Assembly (NCBI GenBank): GCA_030418545.1
Contig: QAIB01000010.1
Coordinates: forward strand, 1 to 64,000
DNA from: Xenophilus aerolatus
Lineage (GTDB): Bacteria; Pseudomonadota; Gammaproteobacteria; Burkholderiales; Burkholderiaceae_C
Direction of reading: 5' to 3'
Length of the DNA stretch: 64,000 nucleotides
Position 1 is the stretch's first letter, and each line of letters opens with the position of its first letter. A program made the position numbers and the translations under genes. Shown here piece by piece: positions 16,457 to 24,646 of the stretch. The notes under the pieces were generated by a model. It was not told where the DNA came from. It saw nothing but the letters and a program-made list of their open reading frames with translations, and did not search any database.

Positions 16457-17230
16457 GTGGTCCGTCGCACCAAGGAAGAGGCTCTCGCCACCCGGCATCG
16501 CCTGCTGGATGCTGCCGAGGTCCTGTTTCAGGCGCAAGGCGTCTCGCAGACCACGCTGCAGCAGATCGCGCAGCAGGCGGGGGCCACGCGCGGCGCCATC
16601 TACTGGCACTTCAAGGACAAGGCCGACCTGTTCAACGCCATGATGGAGCGCGTCACGCTGCCGATGGAAGACGGCGTGCGCGTGGCCGCGAGCGGCGCGC
16701 AGGACGACCCGCTCGCGGTGCTGGAGCAGGGCATGCTCTCGGCCCTGCGCCTCGTCACCACCGACCCGCAGGTGCGGCGCGTGTTCGAGATCGCGTCGCA
16801 CAAGGTCGAGTACACGCAGGAGATGGCGTCGGTGCAGGAGCGCCATCTGGCGGGCCGGGGTGCCTGCATCGAGGACTTCGAGAAGGCGCTGCGGCTGGCT
16901 GCGCAGCGCAGCAGGCTGCGCTTGCCCATTCCGGCCACCACGGCGGCGCAGGGCCTGCACGCCCTCATCGCCGGCCTCATCCAGGACTGGTTGCTGGATC
17001 CGTCGGGCTTCGCGCTCGTGCCGGCCGGCCGGCGCCTCTTCCACGTCTACCTGCGTGGCCTGGGTTTCCAGCGCGCGGCTGAAGACATCGTGCCCTGCGC
17101 CGCCTGCGGCGCGGAGGCATCGCCCGCTCCGGCGCCCGCGCGATCGGCCATAATGCCGGGTTCGCGCCGCCGTGCGGTGCACCCTCCTCGCCGTATTTCA
17201 ACGGATAGAATTCGGCCCTCCGAAGGCTGA
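16457..17230 (+). CDS. TetR/AcrR-family repressor of the divergent RND pump, with extended C-terminus
   Basis: 257 residues. The N-terminal helix-turn-helix is clear (ALATRHRLLDAAEVLF, then TTLQQIAQQAGATRGAIYWH), followed by the ligand domain with VFEIASHKVEYTQEM and GLIQDWLLDP, as in TtgR/AcrR regulators. GTG 16457 is preferred: AGGAGA lies 4 nt upstream. Relatives are about 210 residues; the final ~45 residues here are low-complexity (AACGAEASPAPAPARSAIMP onward) and the frame stays open into the adjacent tRNA gene, stopping in its anticodon stem. The original stop may have been lost. Probably represses the efflux operon and itself. Confidence 0.9.
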   Translation: MVRRTKEEALATRHRLLDAAEVLFQAQGVSQTTLQQIAQQAGATRGAIYWHFKDKADLFNAMMERVTLPMEDGVRVAASGAQDDPLAVLEQGMLSALRLVTTDPQVRRVFEIASHKVEYTQEMASVQERHLAGRGACIEDFEKALRLAAQRSRLRLPIPATTAAQGLHALIAGLIQDWLLDPSGFALVPAGRRLFHVYLRGLGFQRAAEDIVPCAACGAEASPAPAPARSAIMPGSRRRAVHPPRRISTDRIRPSEG

Positions 17231-17261
17231 GATCCAGGTTCGATTCCTGGCGGCGGGACCA
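17187..17261 (+). tRNA. tRNA-Arg, anticodon CCG
   Basis: 75 nt including an encoded CCA. Acceptor ctcgccg pairs with cggcggg (one T-G wobble). The anticodon arm cggcc-ctCCGaa-ggctg gives anticodon CCG. The T-arm ccagg-ttcgatt-cctgg is perfect. The D-arm (tttc/gaat) has a T-T mismatch at its outer pair. A cataat box at 17149-17154 is a possible promoter -10. The 5' 44 nt overlap the end of the upstream tetR frame; a strong terminator follows 9 nt after the CCA. Confidence 0.93.
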
Positions 17262-17270
17262 GACGACGAA

Positions 17271-17307
17271 AAGGCCGGAAGCTGCAACAGCTTCCGGCCT
17301 TTTTCTT
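17271..17307 (+). terminator. Rho-independent terminator of tRNA-Arg
   Basis: A perfect 14-bp stem (17271-17284 with 17288-17301) closes a 3-nt loop caa and is followed by a T-rich tract. It begins 9 nt after the tRNA CCA end. Confidence 0.92.
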
Positions 17308-17349
17308 TGGGCTCGTCGGCGCCTTTGCGCGGCGGCTCAGGGCCCAGGC

Positions 17350-17676
17350 TCAGGGCCCGTAGAAGGTCACGCCCGCCGGGCGGTAGTAGCCGGGCGGCGG
17401 GCCGTAATACACGGGCGCCGGCCGGTAGTAGACCGGTGGAGGCGGGCGGTAGTACACGGGCGCCGCGGGCCGGTAGTACACGGGAGGCGGGGCGTAGTAC
17501 GCGGGCGGTGCGGTGTAGACCGGCGCGGGCGCGTAATAGGGCTCGGCCACGCCGACGGCGACGCCGGGCAGGCCGACGCCGACCGACCACGACACGCGGG
17601 CCTGGGCCGCGCCCACGCCCAACAGGCCTGCGGCGGCGAGCGCGACGGCAACGAACTTCGAGACACGGGAAGACAT
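17350..17676 (-). CDS. Small secreted Pro/Tyr-rich protein with VYYRP repeats
   Basis: 108 residues. A signal peptide (FVAVALAAAGLLGVGAAQA) is followed by a short segment and then a low-complexity run built on units such as PVYYRPAAP and PVYYRPPPP, about six copies. Such proteins are exported to the periplasm or surface and are often labelled as PXPV-repeat or virulence-factor-like; no function is established. AGGAG lies 6 nt before the ATG at 17676. The gene is convergent with the tRNA, whose terminator lies between them. Confidence 0.82.
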   Translation of the reverse strand: MSSRVSKFVAVALAAAGLLGVGAAQARVSWSVGVGLPGVAVGVAEPYYAPAPVYTAPPAYYAPPPVYYRPAAPVYYRPPPPVYYRPAPVYYGPPPGYYRPAGVTFYGP

Positions 17677-17823
17677 GGAGGGCTCCTGCAAGCGGCGGTG
17701 CGATGGACCGCCCAGGGCCTCACAACGCAGCGACGATCGCCCACGACGACGCGGCATGGTGTCCAAAGGTAAACCACCGGCCGGCCGACTTGCGCTCGCG
17801 AGGCGTCGCGGCATTCTCCCGGC

Positions 17824-18588
17824 ATGACCCAAGCCACACCTGCGTTCGCCTCCGAGGCCACCCCCTATCGGCTGCACTACTGGCCCACCATCCAGGGGCG
17901 GGGCGAGTTCGTGCGCCTGGCGCTGGAGGCGGCCGGCGCGCCCTATGTGGATGTGGCGCGCGGCACCCCTGCCGAGGGCGGCGGCGAGGAGGCGCTGATG
18001 AAGGCGCTCGGCGATCCCCGCAACCCGCGTCCATCGTTCGCCCCGCCATTCCTGGTCGACGGCGACGTCGTGGTGGGCCAGACGGCGGCCATCCTGCTGT
18101 ACCTCGGGCCACGCCTGCAACTGGTGGGCGAGGGCGAGGCCGACCGCGTGTGGACGCACCAGCTGCAGCTCACCGTCGCCGACGCCGTGGCCGAGGCGCA
18201 CGACACGCACCATCCGCTGGCCACGAGCGCCTACTACGAGGACCAGCGCGAGGCGGCGCTCGAGCGCAGTCGCGCCTTCCGCGAGGAGCGCATCCCGAAG
18301 TTCCTGCACTGGTTCGAGCGCGTCCTGCAGCGCAACCCGGCGGGCGACACGCACCTGGTCGGCGATGCGCTGAGCTACGCCGACCTGTCGCTGTTCCAGC
18401 TCGTGGCCGGGCTGCGCTATGCCTTCCCCAAGGCCACGGCCCGCGTGCTGGCCGACACGCCCGCGGTCGCGCGCCTGCACACGAATGTGGCGCGCCGCCA
18501 GCGCGTGAAGGCCTACCTCGAGAGCCCGCGTCGCATTTCGTTCAACGAGGAAGGCATCTTCCGCCACTACCCCGAGCTGGACGGCTGA
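17824..18588 (+). CDS. Glutathione S-transferase family protein (sigma/nu-like)
   Basis: 254 residues. The N-terminal thioredoxin-like domain starts YRLHYWPTIQGRGEFVRLAL, with the Tyr and the Arg after the loop as in sigma-class enzymes, and includes the cis-Pro and glutathione-binding segment PPFLVDGDVVVGQTAAILLYL. The helical C-terminal domain carries LVGDALSYADLSLFQLVAGL. It likely conjugates or reduces small electrophiles with glutathione in the cytoplasm. It stands alone, divergent from the VYYRP gene and convergent with rsmI. Confidence 0.88.
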   Translation: MTQATPAFASEATPYRLHYWPTIQGRGEFVRLALEAAGAPYVDVARGTPAEGGGEEALMKALGDPRNPRPSFAPPFLVDGDVVVGQTAAILLYLGPRLQLVGEGEADRVWTHQLQLTVADAVAEAHDTHHPLATSAYYEDQREAALERSRAFREERIPKFLHWFERVLQRNPAGDTHLVGDALSYADLSLFQLVAGLRYAFPKATARVLADTPAVARLHTNVARRQRVKAYLESPRRISFNEEGIFRHYPELDG

Positions 18589-18617
18589 GCCTCGAGGGCG
18601 CGCGCCCGTTGCGTCGG

Positions 18618-19574
18618 TCAGGCCGACTGGTCTTCGCCCTTCCATTGCAGGGCCAGGGCATAGAGCGCGTTGCGGGGTGCCTTCGTGATGTCGGCGGCCA
18701 GCTTCACCGCCGCCTTGGTCGGCAGCTCGGCCAGCAGCAGCCGCAACACGCGCTGTGCCTCGGCGTCGGGGCCGCTGCCGTCGGCCGCCTCGGCCAGCGG
18801 GTGGAGCACCAGCGCGAACTCGCCCCGCGTGCGTTGCGGCGAGGCCGACAGCCAACTCGCCAGCGCCTTTGCCGGCACGGTGTCGATCTCCTCGAACTGC
18901 TTGGTCAGCTCGCGCCCCACGGTCACCTCGCGGGCGCCCAGCACGGCGAGTGCGCGCGCCAGCGCCTCGATGCGGTGCGGTGCTTCCAGCAGCACCACGG
19001 GGCGCGCCTCGGCGGCCAGGGCCTGGATCGCGCGTTCACGCTCGGCCGCCTTGTTCGGCAGGAAGCCGGCAAAGACGAAGCCCGTGCCTTCGGCCTCGCC
19101 GCCCACCAGGCCGGACGCGCCGACGAGCGTGGTCACGCTGCTGGCGCCCGGCAGCGGCAGCACGCGCAGCCGCGCGGCGCGCACGGCGGCCACCAGCCGT
19201 GCGCCGGGGTCGCTCACGCCGGGCGTACCGGCGTCGCTGACGTAGGCGATGCGCTGGCCCTGCTGCAGCCGCGCGACCACCACCTGAGCGGCCTCCGCCT
19301 CGTTGTGCTGGTGCGCGGCCAGCATCTGCGCGCCCGGCCGGTCGATGCCGTAGGCCCGCAGCAGTTGCTGGGTGTGGCGCGTATCCTCGCAGGCGATGGC
19401 ATCGGCCACCTGGGCCAGCACGTGCAGCGCGCGCAGCGTGATGTCGGCCAGGTTGCCGATGGGCGTGGCGACGACGTAGAGCGTGCCCTCCGGATAATGC
19501 TGCGCACCCGCGGCGTCGTGCGCGGCCTGCAGGGCGGCGCCGAAGCCGGCGGAAGAGGGGAGGGCATTCACCAT
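18618..19574 (-). CDS. rsmI: 16S rRNA (cytidine-1402-2'-O)-methyltransferase RsmI
   Basis: 318 residues. It transfers a methyl group from SAM to the 2'-OH of C1402 in the ribosomal decoding centre. Hallmarks: TLYVVATPIGNLADITLRAL, CEDTRHTQQLL, HNE, IAYVSDAGTPGVSDPG and PLPGASSVTTLVGASG, all typical of the tetrapyrrole-methylase fold of RsmI. The C-terminus has the usual helical domain (KAAVKLAADITKAPRNALYALAL). The ATG at 19574 overlaps the yraN ATG on the opposite strand within ccatgg; the next codon GTG is an alternative start. Confidence 0.95.
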   Translation of the reverse strand: MVNALPSSAGFGAALQAAHDAAGAQHYPEGTLYVVATPIGNLADITLRALHVLAQVADAIACEDTRHTQQLLRAYGIDRPGAQMLAAHQHNEAEAAQVVVARLQQGQRIAYVSDAGTPGVSDPGARLVAAVRAARLRVLPLPGASSVTTLVGASGLVGGEAEGTGFVFAGFLPNKAAERERAIQALAAEARPVVLLEAPHRIEALARALAVLGAREVTVGRELTKQFEEIDTVPAKALASWLSASPQRTRGEFALVLHPLAEAADGSGPDAEAQRVLRLLLAELPTKAAVKLAADITKAPRNALYALALQWKGEDQSA

Positions 19575-19950
19575 GGGTTTTCTGTTCGGCCGCAGCCGTA
19601 CCACCAAGGCCGTGGGCGACGCGGCGGAAGACGCCGCGCTCGCGCATCTGCAGGCGGCAGGCCTGCGGCTGGTGGCGCGCAATTATCGGACGCCGGGCCG
19701 TGGCGGCGGCGAGGTGGACCTGATCGTGCGCGAGCGCGACGGCACGCTGGTCTTCGTGGAGGTGCGCCGCCGCGGCAGCGCCTCGCACGGCGGCGCGGCC
19801 GCCAGCATCACGGCCACCAAGCGGCGGCGCATCGTCTTCGCGGCGCGGCACTATCTGATGCGGCTCGCATCGCCGCCGCCCTGCCGCTTCGACGTGGTGC
19901 TGGTCGAGGAGCGCATCACCTGGCTGCGGGCCGCCTTCGACGCCGATTGA
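19573..19950 (+). CDS. yraN: YraN family (UPF0102) nuclease-like protein
   Basis: 125 residues with the endonuclease-like core of UPF0102: DAAEDAALAHLQAAGLRLVARNYRTPGRGGGEVDLIVRERDGTLVFVEVR shows the Glu-Asp-(E/V)-x-K-like pattern, and ITATKRRRIVFAARHYL follows. No activity is firmly established. As in E. coli, it lies beside rsmI and ahead of a SIS-domain gene and a BON lipoprotein. Its start codon overlaps that of rsmI on the other strand, so each gene must draw its promoter or ribosome site from the coding region of the other. Confidence 0.92.
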   Translation: MGFLFGRSRTTKAVGDAAEDAALAHLQAAGLRLVARNYRTPGRGGGEVDLIVRERDGTLVFVEVRRRGSASHGGAAASITATKRRRIVFAARHYLMRLASPPPCRFDVVLVEERITWLRAAFDAD

Positions 19951-20011
19951 GGGCGCTCTATCATTCCGGCTTTCTTCGGCGCCCTGCGCCGCCGCCCACG
20001 GAACGCAAAGC

Positions 20012-20076
20012 CGAACGGCGAACGCAGCGAAGCCCCCAGGGCACCCGTGGAACTGGCCTGGCCAAGCCACCTCCAT
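20012..20076 (+). repeat. Dispersed repeat upstream of the SIS gene (inverted partner near 62.05 kb)
   Basis: cgcagcgaagcccccagggc, acccgtggaactggcctggc and caagcc match, with a few changes, the reverse complement of 62055-62118. It lies between yraN and the SIS gene; a GTG inside it would add 12 residues to the SIS protein if used. Confidence 0.7.
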
Positions 20077-20082
20077 ATCCTC

Positions 20083-20706
20083 ATGCTCGAGCAACGCATT
20101 CAGCAGCATTTCATCGACAGCGCCGACCTCAAGTACCAGGGCGGCCCGTCCCTCAGCAAACCCCTTTCGCAGGCCGTGCAGGCGCTGCTGGCCTGCGTGA
20201 CCAGCGGCGGCAAGGTGCTGGCCTGCGGCGCGGGCGTGTCCGGCCTGTTGGCGGCGCAGTTCGCGGCGCAGTTCGTCGGCCGCTTCGAGCGCGAACGGCC
20301 GGCGCTGGCCGCCCTCGCGCTGCCCGGCATCGCGGACGACCCTGCGGCCGACACGCGCGCCGCCGCCGATCCGCAGGCCTTCGCACGCCAGCTGCGCGCC
20401 CTCGGCGAGGCCGGCGACGTGCTGCTGGTGCTCAGCCCCAGCGGCGAATCGGCCGCGGTGCTGTCGGCCGTGCTGGCGGCACACGAGCGCGACATGACCG
20501 TGATCGCGCTCACCGGCGGCGTCGGCAGCGGTGCCGGCGGCGCCGTGGGACGCGCGCTGCGCGAAACCGACGTGCAGATCTGCGTGCCGCACGAACGCCC
20601 GCTGCGCGTGCACGAGGTGCACCTGACGGCGCTGCACTGCCTGTGCGACGGCGTCGATGCGCAGCTGCTCGGCGACCCGGACGGCGACGTGCTGGCGGTC
20701 GAGTGA
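20083..20706 (+). CDS. SIS-domain protein, DiaA / phosphoheptose isomerase-like
   Basis: 207 residues. A single SIS domain of the GmhA/DiaA type: helical N-terminus MLEQRIQQHFIDSADLKYQG, then SGGKVLACGAGVSGLLAAQFAAQF, GDVLLVLSPSGESAAVLSAV and MTVIALTGGVG. Expected to bind phosphosugars; in the equivalent E. coli position the homologue DiaA is a DnaA-binding initiation factor, while GmhA makes heptose for LPS. Position beside yraN and a BON lipoprotein favours the DiaA-like role, but sequence alone does not settle it. ATG 20083 is preferred over a GTG lying inside an upstream repeat. Confidence 0.85.
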   Translation: MLEQRIQQHFIDSADLKYQGGPSLSKPLSQAVQALLACVTSGGKVLACGAGVSGLLAAQFAAQFVGRFERERPALAALALPGIADDPAADTRAAADPQAFARQLRALGEAGDVLLVLSPSGESAAVLSAVLAAHERDMTVIALTGGVGSGAGGAVGRALRETDVQICVPHERPLRVHEVHLTALHCLCDGVDAQLLGDPDGDVLAVE

Positions 20707-20860
20707 GTCAACCCTTTCGCACCGGCACCCATTGACACACGAGCGCCGTGCACCCTGGGCTAAACTTTTCGTTGGCCCTGCGCCCCACGGCAGCCGCGCA
20801 CACGCGCCTCTCGCTGCACGTCCCCTTCGCATCCACTGCATCCAGCCCAGGAACCCTTTC

Positions 20861-21649
20861 ATGACCCGCATCCAAGCTTCCTTCCGCCCCCTTGCCGCAG
20901 CACTCGCCGGCGCGACGCTGGTCGCCTCGCTGTCGGGCTGCGTGCCGCTGGTGGTCGGCGGCGCGGCGGTGGCCGGTGCCGGCATGGTCGCGACCGACCG
21001 CCGCACGTCGGGCGCGCAGCTCGACGACCAGTCGATCGAGTTGCGCTCTGCGGCGCGCATCCGCGACATCGCCAACGACAACATGAACATCACCACCGTG
21101 AGCTACAACCGCCAGGTGCTGATGATCGGCACCGTCGGCAGCGACGCCGACAAGCGCCGCGCCGAAGAAGTGGTGCGAGGCACGCCGAACGTGCGCTCGG
21201 TGGTCAACGAGGTGGTGGTCGGCCCCGCGCTGGGCATCGCGCAGCGCTCCAACGACACCTACATCACCGGCAAGGTGAAGGCCTCGCTGCTCGACGCCAA
21301 GGACATCTTCGCCAACTCCTTCAAGGTCGTGACCGAGGGCGGCGTGGTCTACCTCATGGGCCTGGCCACGCGCCGCGAACTCGACCGCGCCACCGACATC
21401 GCGCGCAGCGTGTCGGGCGTGCAGAAGGTGGTGCGCGCGGTCGAGATCATCAGCGAACAGCAGCTCGGCCAGGGCGCCGTCGAGGGCGGCACCGGCCTGC
21501 AGCCTTCGGCCGTCGACGGAACCAACACCAGCGGCTCGCGCGTGCCGCTGCCGCCCATGCAGCCGCTGCCCGGCCAGTCGCAGCCCGGTGCGCCGGTGCA
21601 GGTGTCGCCGCAGCCGCAGCCGGGCGTGGTGACCACGCCGGTGCGCTGA
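20861..21649 (+). CDS. BON-domain outer-membrane lipoprotein (DolP/YraP type)
   Basis: 262 residues. Lipobox LVASLSGC with Cys acylation, then VVGGAAVAGAGMVATDRRTSG and two BON domains (about 50-120 and 128-195; NMNITTVSYNRQVLMIGTVG and KDIFANSFKVVTEGGVVYLMG). The C-terminal ~60 residues are Pro/Gln-rich and not part of the usual DolP length. DolP supports outer-membrane integrity. It follows the SIS gene by 154 bp, matching the conserved rsmI-yraN-diaA-dolP neighbourhood; the lpoA gene found there in enterobacteria is absent. Confidence 0.9.
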   Translation: MTRIQASFRPLAAALAGATLVASLSGCVPLVVGGAAVAGAGMVATDRRTSGAQLDDQSIELRSAARIRDIANDNMNITTVSYNRQVLMIGTVGSDADKRRAEEVVRGTPNVRSVVNEVVVGPALGIAQRSNDTYITGKVKASLLDAKDIFANSFKVVTEGGVVYLMGLATRRELDRATDIARSVSGVQKVVRAVEIISEQQLGQGAVEGGTGLQPSAVDGTNTSGSRVPLPPMQPLPGQSQPGAPVQVSPQPQPGVVTTPVR

Positions 21650-21662
21650 GGCGAATCCTCCA

Positions 21663-21722
21663 AGCCAAAACTGGCTGCAGCGCCCGTCCAGCGGGCGCAA
21701 GCAGCTATCGATTCGATAGCGA
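21663..21722 (+). repeat. Two-hairpin dispersed repeat, best-preserved copy (copy d)
   Basis: Contains gcgcccgtccagcgggcgc (GC stem, loop tcca) then aagca and gctatcgattcgatagc. It sits between two convergent genes ending at 21649 and 21729 and may act as a terminator or RNA stabiliser. I use it as the reference for the family. Confidence 0.8.
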
Positions 21723-21728
21723 CGGCGG

Positions 21729-22646
21729 CTACTTCAAGCGCGTGATCAGGCTCGATGTGTCCCAGCGGCTGCCGCCGGCCTGCTGCACGTCGGCATAGAA
21801 CTGGTCCACCAGCGCCGTCACCGGCAGGCGCGCACCGTTGCGCTTGGCCTCGTCCAGCACCAGGCCCAGGTCCTTGCGCATCCAGTCGACCGCGAAGCCG
21901 TAGTCGAACTTGCCGGCGATCATGGTCTTGCCGCGGTTCTCCATCTGCCAGCTCTGGGCCGCGCCCTTGCTGATGACGGCGAGCACCTGCTCCATGTCCA
22001 GCCCGGCGCGCTGGCCGAAGGCGATGGCTTCCGACAGGCCCTGCACCAGGCCCGCGATGCAGATCTGGTTGACCATCTTGGCGAGCTGGCCGGCGCCGCT
22101 CTCGCCCAGCAGCGTCACGGCCCGCGCGAAGGCGTCGATGACGGGCTGCACCTGCGCGAACGCCGCTGCATCGCCGCCGCACATCACCGTCAGCACGCCG
22201 TTCTGCGCGCCGGCCTGGCCGCCGGAGACCGGTGCGTCGATGAACTGCTTGCCCTCGAGCGAGGCCGCCTTCGACAGCTCGCGTGCCACGTCGGCCGAGG
22301 CCGTGGTGTGGTCCACGAACACGGTGCCCGGCTGCATGCCCGTCAGCGCGCCGTCGGCGCCCAGCACCACCGAGCGCAGGTCGTCGTCGTTGCCGACGCA
22401 GCAGAACACGATCTCGGCGCCTGCCGCGGCTTCGCGCGGCGTGGCCGCGGCAGCATGCGGTGCACCGCCCAGTTCCTGCACCCATGCGGCCGACTTGGCC
22501 GGCGTGCGGTTGTAGACCGTGACCGTGTGGCCGGCCTTCGCCAGGTGCGCCGCCATGGGATAGCCCATGACGCCGAGGCCGAGGAAAGCCACGCGGCGCG
22601 GCGGCGTGGCGGTGTAGTTCTTGGGGGTGAAGGAAGGGGTGCTCAT
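21729..22646 (-). CDS. NAD(P)-dependent beta-hydroxyacid dehydrogenase (GarR/MmsB-like)
   Basis: 305 residues. Rossmann loop VAFLGLGVMGYPMAAHLAKAG with the family N-terminal signature, the substrate motif FIDAPVSGGQAGAQNG, and the catalytic Lys in GQLAKMVNQI. The C-terminal helical domain ends with a dimerisation segment (DYGFAVDWMRKDLGLVLDEA). Candidates are tartronate semialdehyde reductase or 3-hydroxyisobutyrate dehydrogenase; no adjacent pathway genes decide between them. It is a monocistron between a repeat and an M48 protease. Confidence 0.88.
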   Translation of the reverse strand: MSTPSFTPKNYTATPPRRVAFLGLGVMGYPMAAHLAKAGHTVTVYNRTPAKSAAWVQELGGAPHAAAATPREAAAGAEIVFCCVGNDDDLRSVVLGADGALTGMQPGTVFVDHTTASADVARELSKAASLEGKQFIDAPVSGGQAGAQNGVLTVMCGGDAAAFAQVQPVIDAFARAVTLLGESGAGQLAKMVNQICIAGLVQGLSEAIAFGQRAGLDMEQVLAVISKGAAQSWQMENRGKTMIAGKFDYGFAVDWMRKDLGLVLDEAKRNGARLPVTALVDQFYADVQQAGGSRWDTSSLITRLK

Positions 22647-22749
22647 GCGGCGAGCTTAGTGCAGACGCGCAGCGCCGTGCGCGCCGCGCGCCGCATGGCC
22701 GAGCGCCGCGAAGGCCCGCGCCGGGCGGCGGGCGCCCGCGGCGGGCCGG

Positions 22750-23538
22750 TCACCTCTTGGCGACGCTGGCGTCCAGTCGCTTCTGCATCGCGGACGCCCG
22801 CTCGGAAGACGGCGGGTGCGAGCTGAGCATCGACGCGCCGGCGCCCGCGCTGCCGCCGCTGAGCTTGGCCAGCTTCTCGAAGGCCGTCACCAGGCCCCTG
22901 CGTTCGAGCTTGCGCTCGGTGAGCATGTCGAAGGAATAGTTGTCGGCGGCGCTTTCCTGTGCCTGGGAAAACTGCGCGTTGATGAATTTCTCGGCCAGGT
23001 CGCCCGCCTGCGATTGCGACAGCTGCCCGACCACGCCCCCGGCCGAGCCGGCGAGCGCACGAGCCGCCGATGCCGCATACGCCGTCTGCATGCGCGACTT
23101 GCTGTGGCCCAGCGCGACATGGCCGATCTCGTGGCCCAGCACGCCGCGCACCTCGTCGTCGTTCATCAGGTCCATCAGGCCGCTGTAGACGCGGATGCAT
23201 CCGTTGGCCATCGCCCAGGCGTTGACGCTCGGCGTCAGGTAGACCTTGTAAGCGGCCGGCTTGCCGTTGACGCTGGCGGGCATCTGGCGCACCAGCTGGT
23301 TCAGCCGCAGCGTGTACTTGCTGTTGGCCGGGGCGATCTGGTTCTTCTGGTCCAGCGCGGCGCAGGACTGGTCGGACATCGCCGCCACGTCGCTGTCGCT
23401 CAGCGACATCGCCTTCATGGCCGACCCGCCCGCGTCGAGCAGGGCGGAGCCGCCGTCGGCGGATTTCATGGTTTCACAACCGGTGAGCGCGGCCAAGGCC
23501 GCGACGGCCGCACAAGCGGCCCAGCGATAACGTTGCAT
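22750..23538 (-). CDS. M48-family periplasmic lipoprotein metalloprotease
   Basis: 262 residues. Lipobox LAALTGC, then a zinc protease domain with HEIGH in GVLGHEIGHVALGHSKSRM and the third ligand region ESAADNYSFDML. The C-terminus has the SSHPPSSERASAMQKRL motif typical of the LoiP/YggG group, which degrades misfolded outer-membrane or periplasmic proteins. ATG 23538 is chosen because GGGAG lies 6 nt upstream and the lipoprotein signal starts there. No partner genes nearby. Confidence 0.92.
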   Translation of the reverse strand: MQRYRWAACAAVAALAALTGCETMKSADGGSALLDAGGSAMKAMSLSDSDVAAMSDQSCAALDQKNQIAPANSKYTLRLNQLVRQMPASVNGKPAAYKVYLTPSVNAWAMANGCIRVYSGLMDLMNDDEVRGVLGHEIGHVALGHSKSRMQTAYAASAARALAGSAGGVVGQLSQSQAGDLAEKFINAQFSQAQESAADNYSFDMLTERKLERRGLVTAFEKLAKLSGGSAGAGASMLSSHPPSSERASAMQKRLDASVAKR

Positions 23539-23664
23539 GGGAACTCCCTGATTTCTTTTGAAGGATGCGCCCGCAGCCGCTGGCTGCGGTGCGCCGCATC
23601 GGCCAGCCGGCACGACGCGGCGCGCATCTTACCGGCGCCCGGGACGGGCCCCGCGCAGGCCCGC

Positions 23665-24642
23665 TCAGTCGAGCTTGATGCCGGCCGCCTTGATGACCGG
23701 GCCCCAGCGCTTCGATTCGGCGCGCGCCAGTTGCTGGAACTGCTGCGGCGAGCCGGGCATGGCTTCCATGCCGAAATCGGCAAAACGCTTGAGCACGGCG
23801 GGCGTGGACATGGCCTTGTTCAGGTCGCCGTTGAGGCGGCTCACCACGTTGGCCGGCAGGCCGGCCGGGCCGAGCACGCCCTGGAAGGCGAACACCTCGG
23901 CATCGCGCACGCCCACCTCGGCCAGCGTGGGCACCTCGGGCAGCAGCTTGTTGCGTGCGCCCGAGCCGATGGCCAGCACGCGCACCTTCTTGCCCTGCAT
24001 GATCGGCAGCCCCGAGGCCAGGTCGAGGAACATGCACGGCACCTGGCCGCCCATCACGTCTGCCATGGCCGGCGCCGCGCCGCGGTAGGGAATGTGCGTG
24101 ATGAAGGTGCCGGTGCGGTTCTTGAACAGCTCCATCGCCAGGTGGTGCGGCGAGCCGTTGCCCGGCGAGGCGTAGTTCACCCTGCCGGGGTTGGCCTTCA
24201 CATAGGCCAGGAACTCCTTGAAGTCCTTGGCCGGAAAGTCGGGATTCACGACCAGCGCCAGCGGGAACTTGCCGATCGCGCCGATGTAGCTGAAGTCGCG
24301 CTCGGGGTTGAAGGGCAGCCTGCCGAACAGGTGCTCGTTGAAGGCCAGCACGGCGTTGTCGGCCGACATGACGGTGTAGCCGTCGGGCTTGATCTTGGCC
24401 ACGAGGTCGGCGCCGATGTTGGTCGAGGCGCCGGGACGGTTGTCGATCACGATCTGCTGGCCGAGTGTCTGGCGCATGGCCTCGGCCAGCGAGCGCGCGA
24501 TCACGTCGGTGCCGCCGCCGGCCGGGTAGGGCACCACCCAGCGGACGAGTTGCTCGGGATAGGGGTACTCCGCGCGGGCGAAGGGCGAGGCGGCCAGGGC
24601 TGCGCCGGAGGCCAGGGTGGCCAGCAGGTGTCTGCGTTGCAT
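23665..24642 (-). CDS. Bug-family substrate-binding receptor (TTT type)
   Basis: 325 residues. Signal peptide (MQRRHLLATLASGAALAASP), then the Bug fold: VRWVVPYPAGGGTDVIARSL at the N-lobe, VIDNRPGASTNIGADLVAK, and the loop FITHIPYRGAAPAMADVMGG that closes over the ligand carboxylate. The tripartite transporter membrane parts are not in the window, as is common for orphan Bug proteins. It lies 5 bp after a small DUF2783 gene and a flavin monooxygenase, so it probably captures that enzyme's substrate or a relative; the ligand is unknown. Confidence 0.92.
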   Translation of the reverse strand: MQRRHLLATLASGAALAASPFARAEYPYPEQLVRWVVPYPAGGGTDVIARSLAEAMRQTLGQQIVIDNRPGASTNIGADLVAKIKPDGYTVMSADNAVLAFNEHLFGRLPFNPERDFSYIGAIGKFPLALVVNPDFPAKDFKEFLAYVKANPGRVNYASPGNGSPHHLAMELFKNRTGTFITHIPYRGAAPAMADVMGGQVPCMFLDLASGLPIMQGKKVRVLAIGSGARNKLLPEVPTLAEVGVRDAEVFAFQGVLGPAGLPANVVSRLNGDLNKAMSTPAVLKRFADFGMEAMPGSPQQFQQLARAESKRWGPVIKAAGIKLD

Positions 24643-24646
24643 GGAT

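Noticed and set aside
17187-17261. tRNA-Arg as an integration site of a genomic island
   Set aside because: No integrase, no direct repeat of the tRNA 3' end and no phage genes nearby; the downstream genes look like normal chromosome.
17399-17520. Tandem repeats that could suggest a CRISPR array
   Set aside because: They are in-frame VYYRP codon repeats of a small secreted protein, without regular unique spacers; no cas genes in the window.
20732-20766. TTGACA box before the BON gene as a sigma-70 promoter
   Set aside because: The nearest -10-like sequence, taaact, is 23 bp away, too far for a normal promoter.
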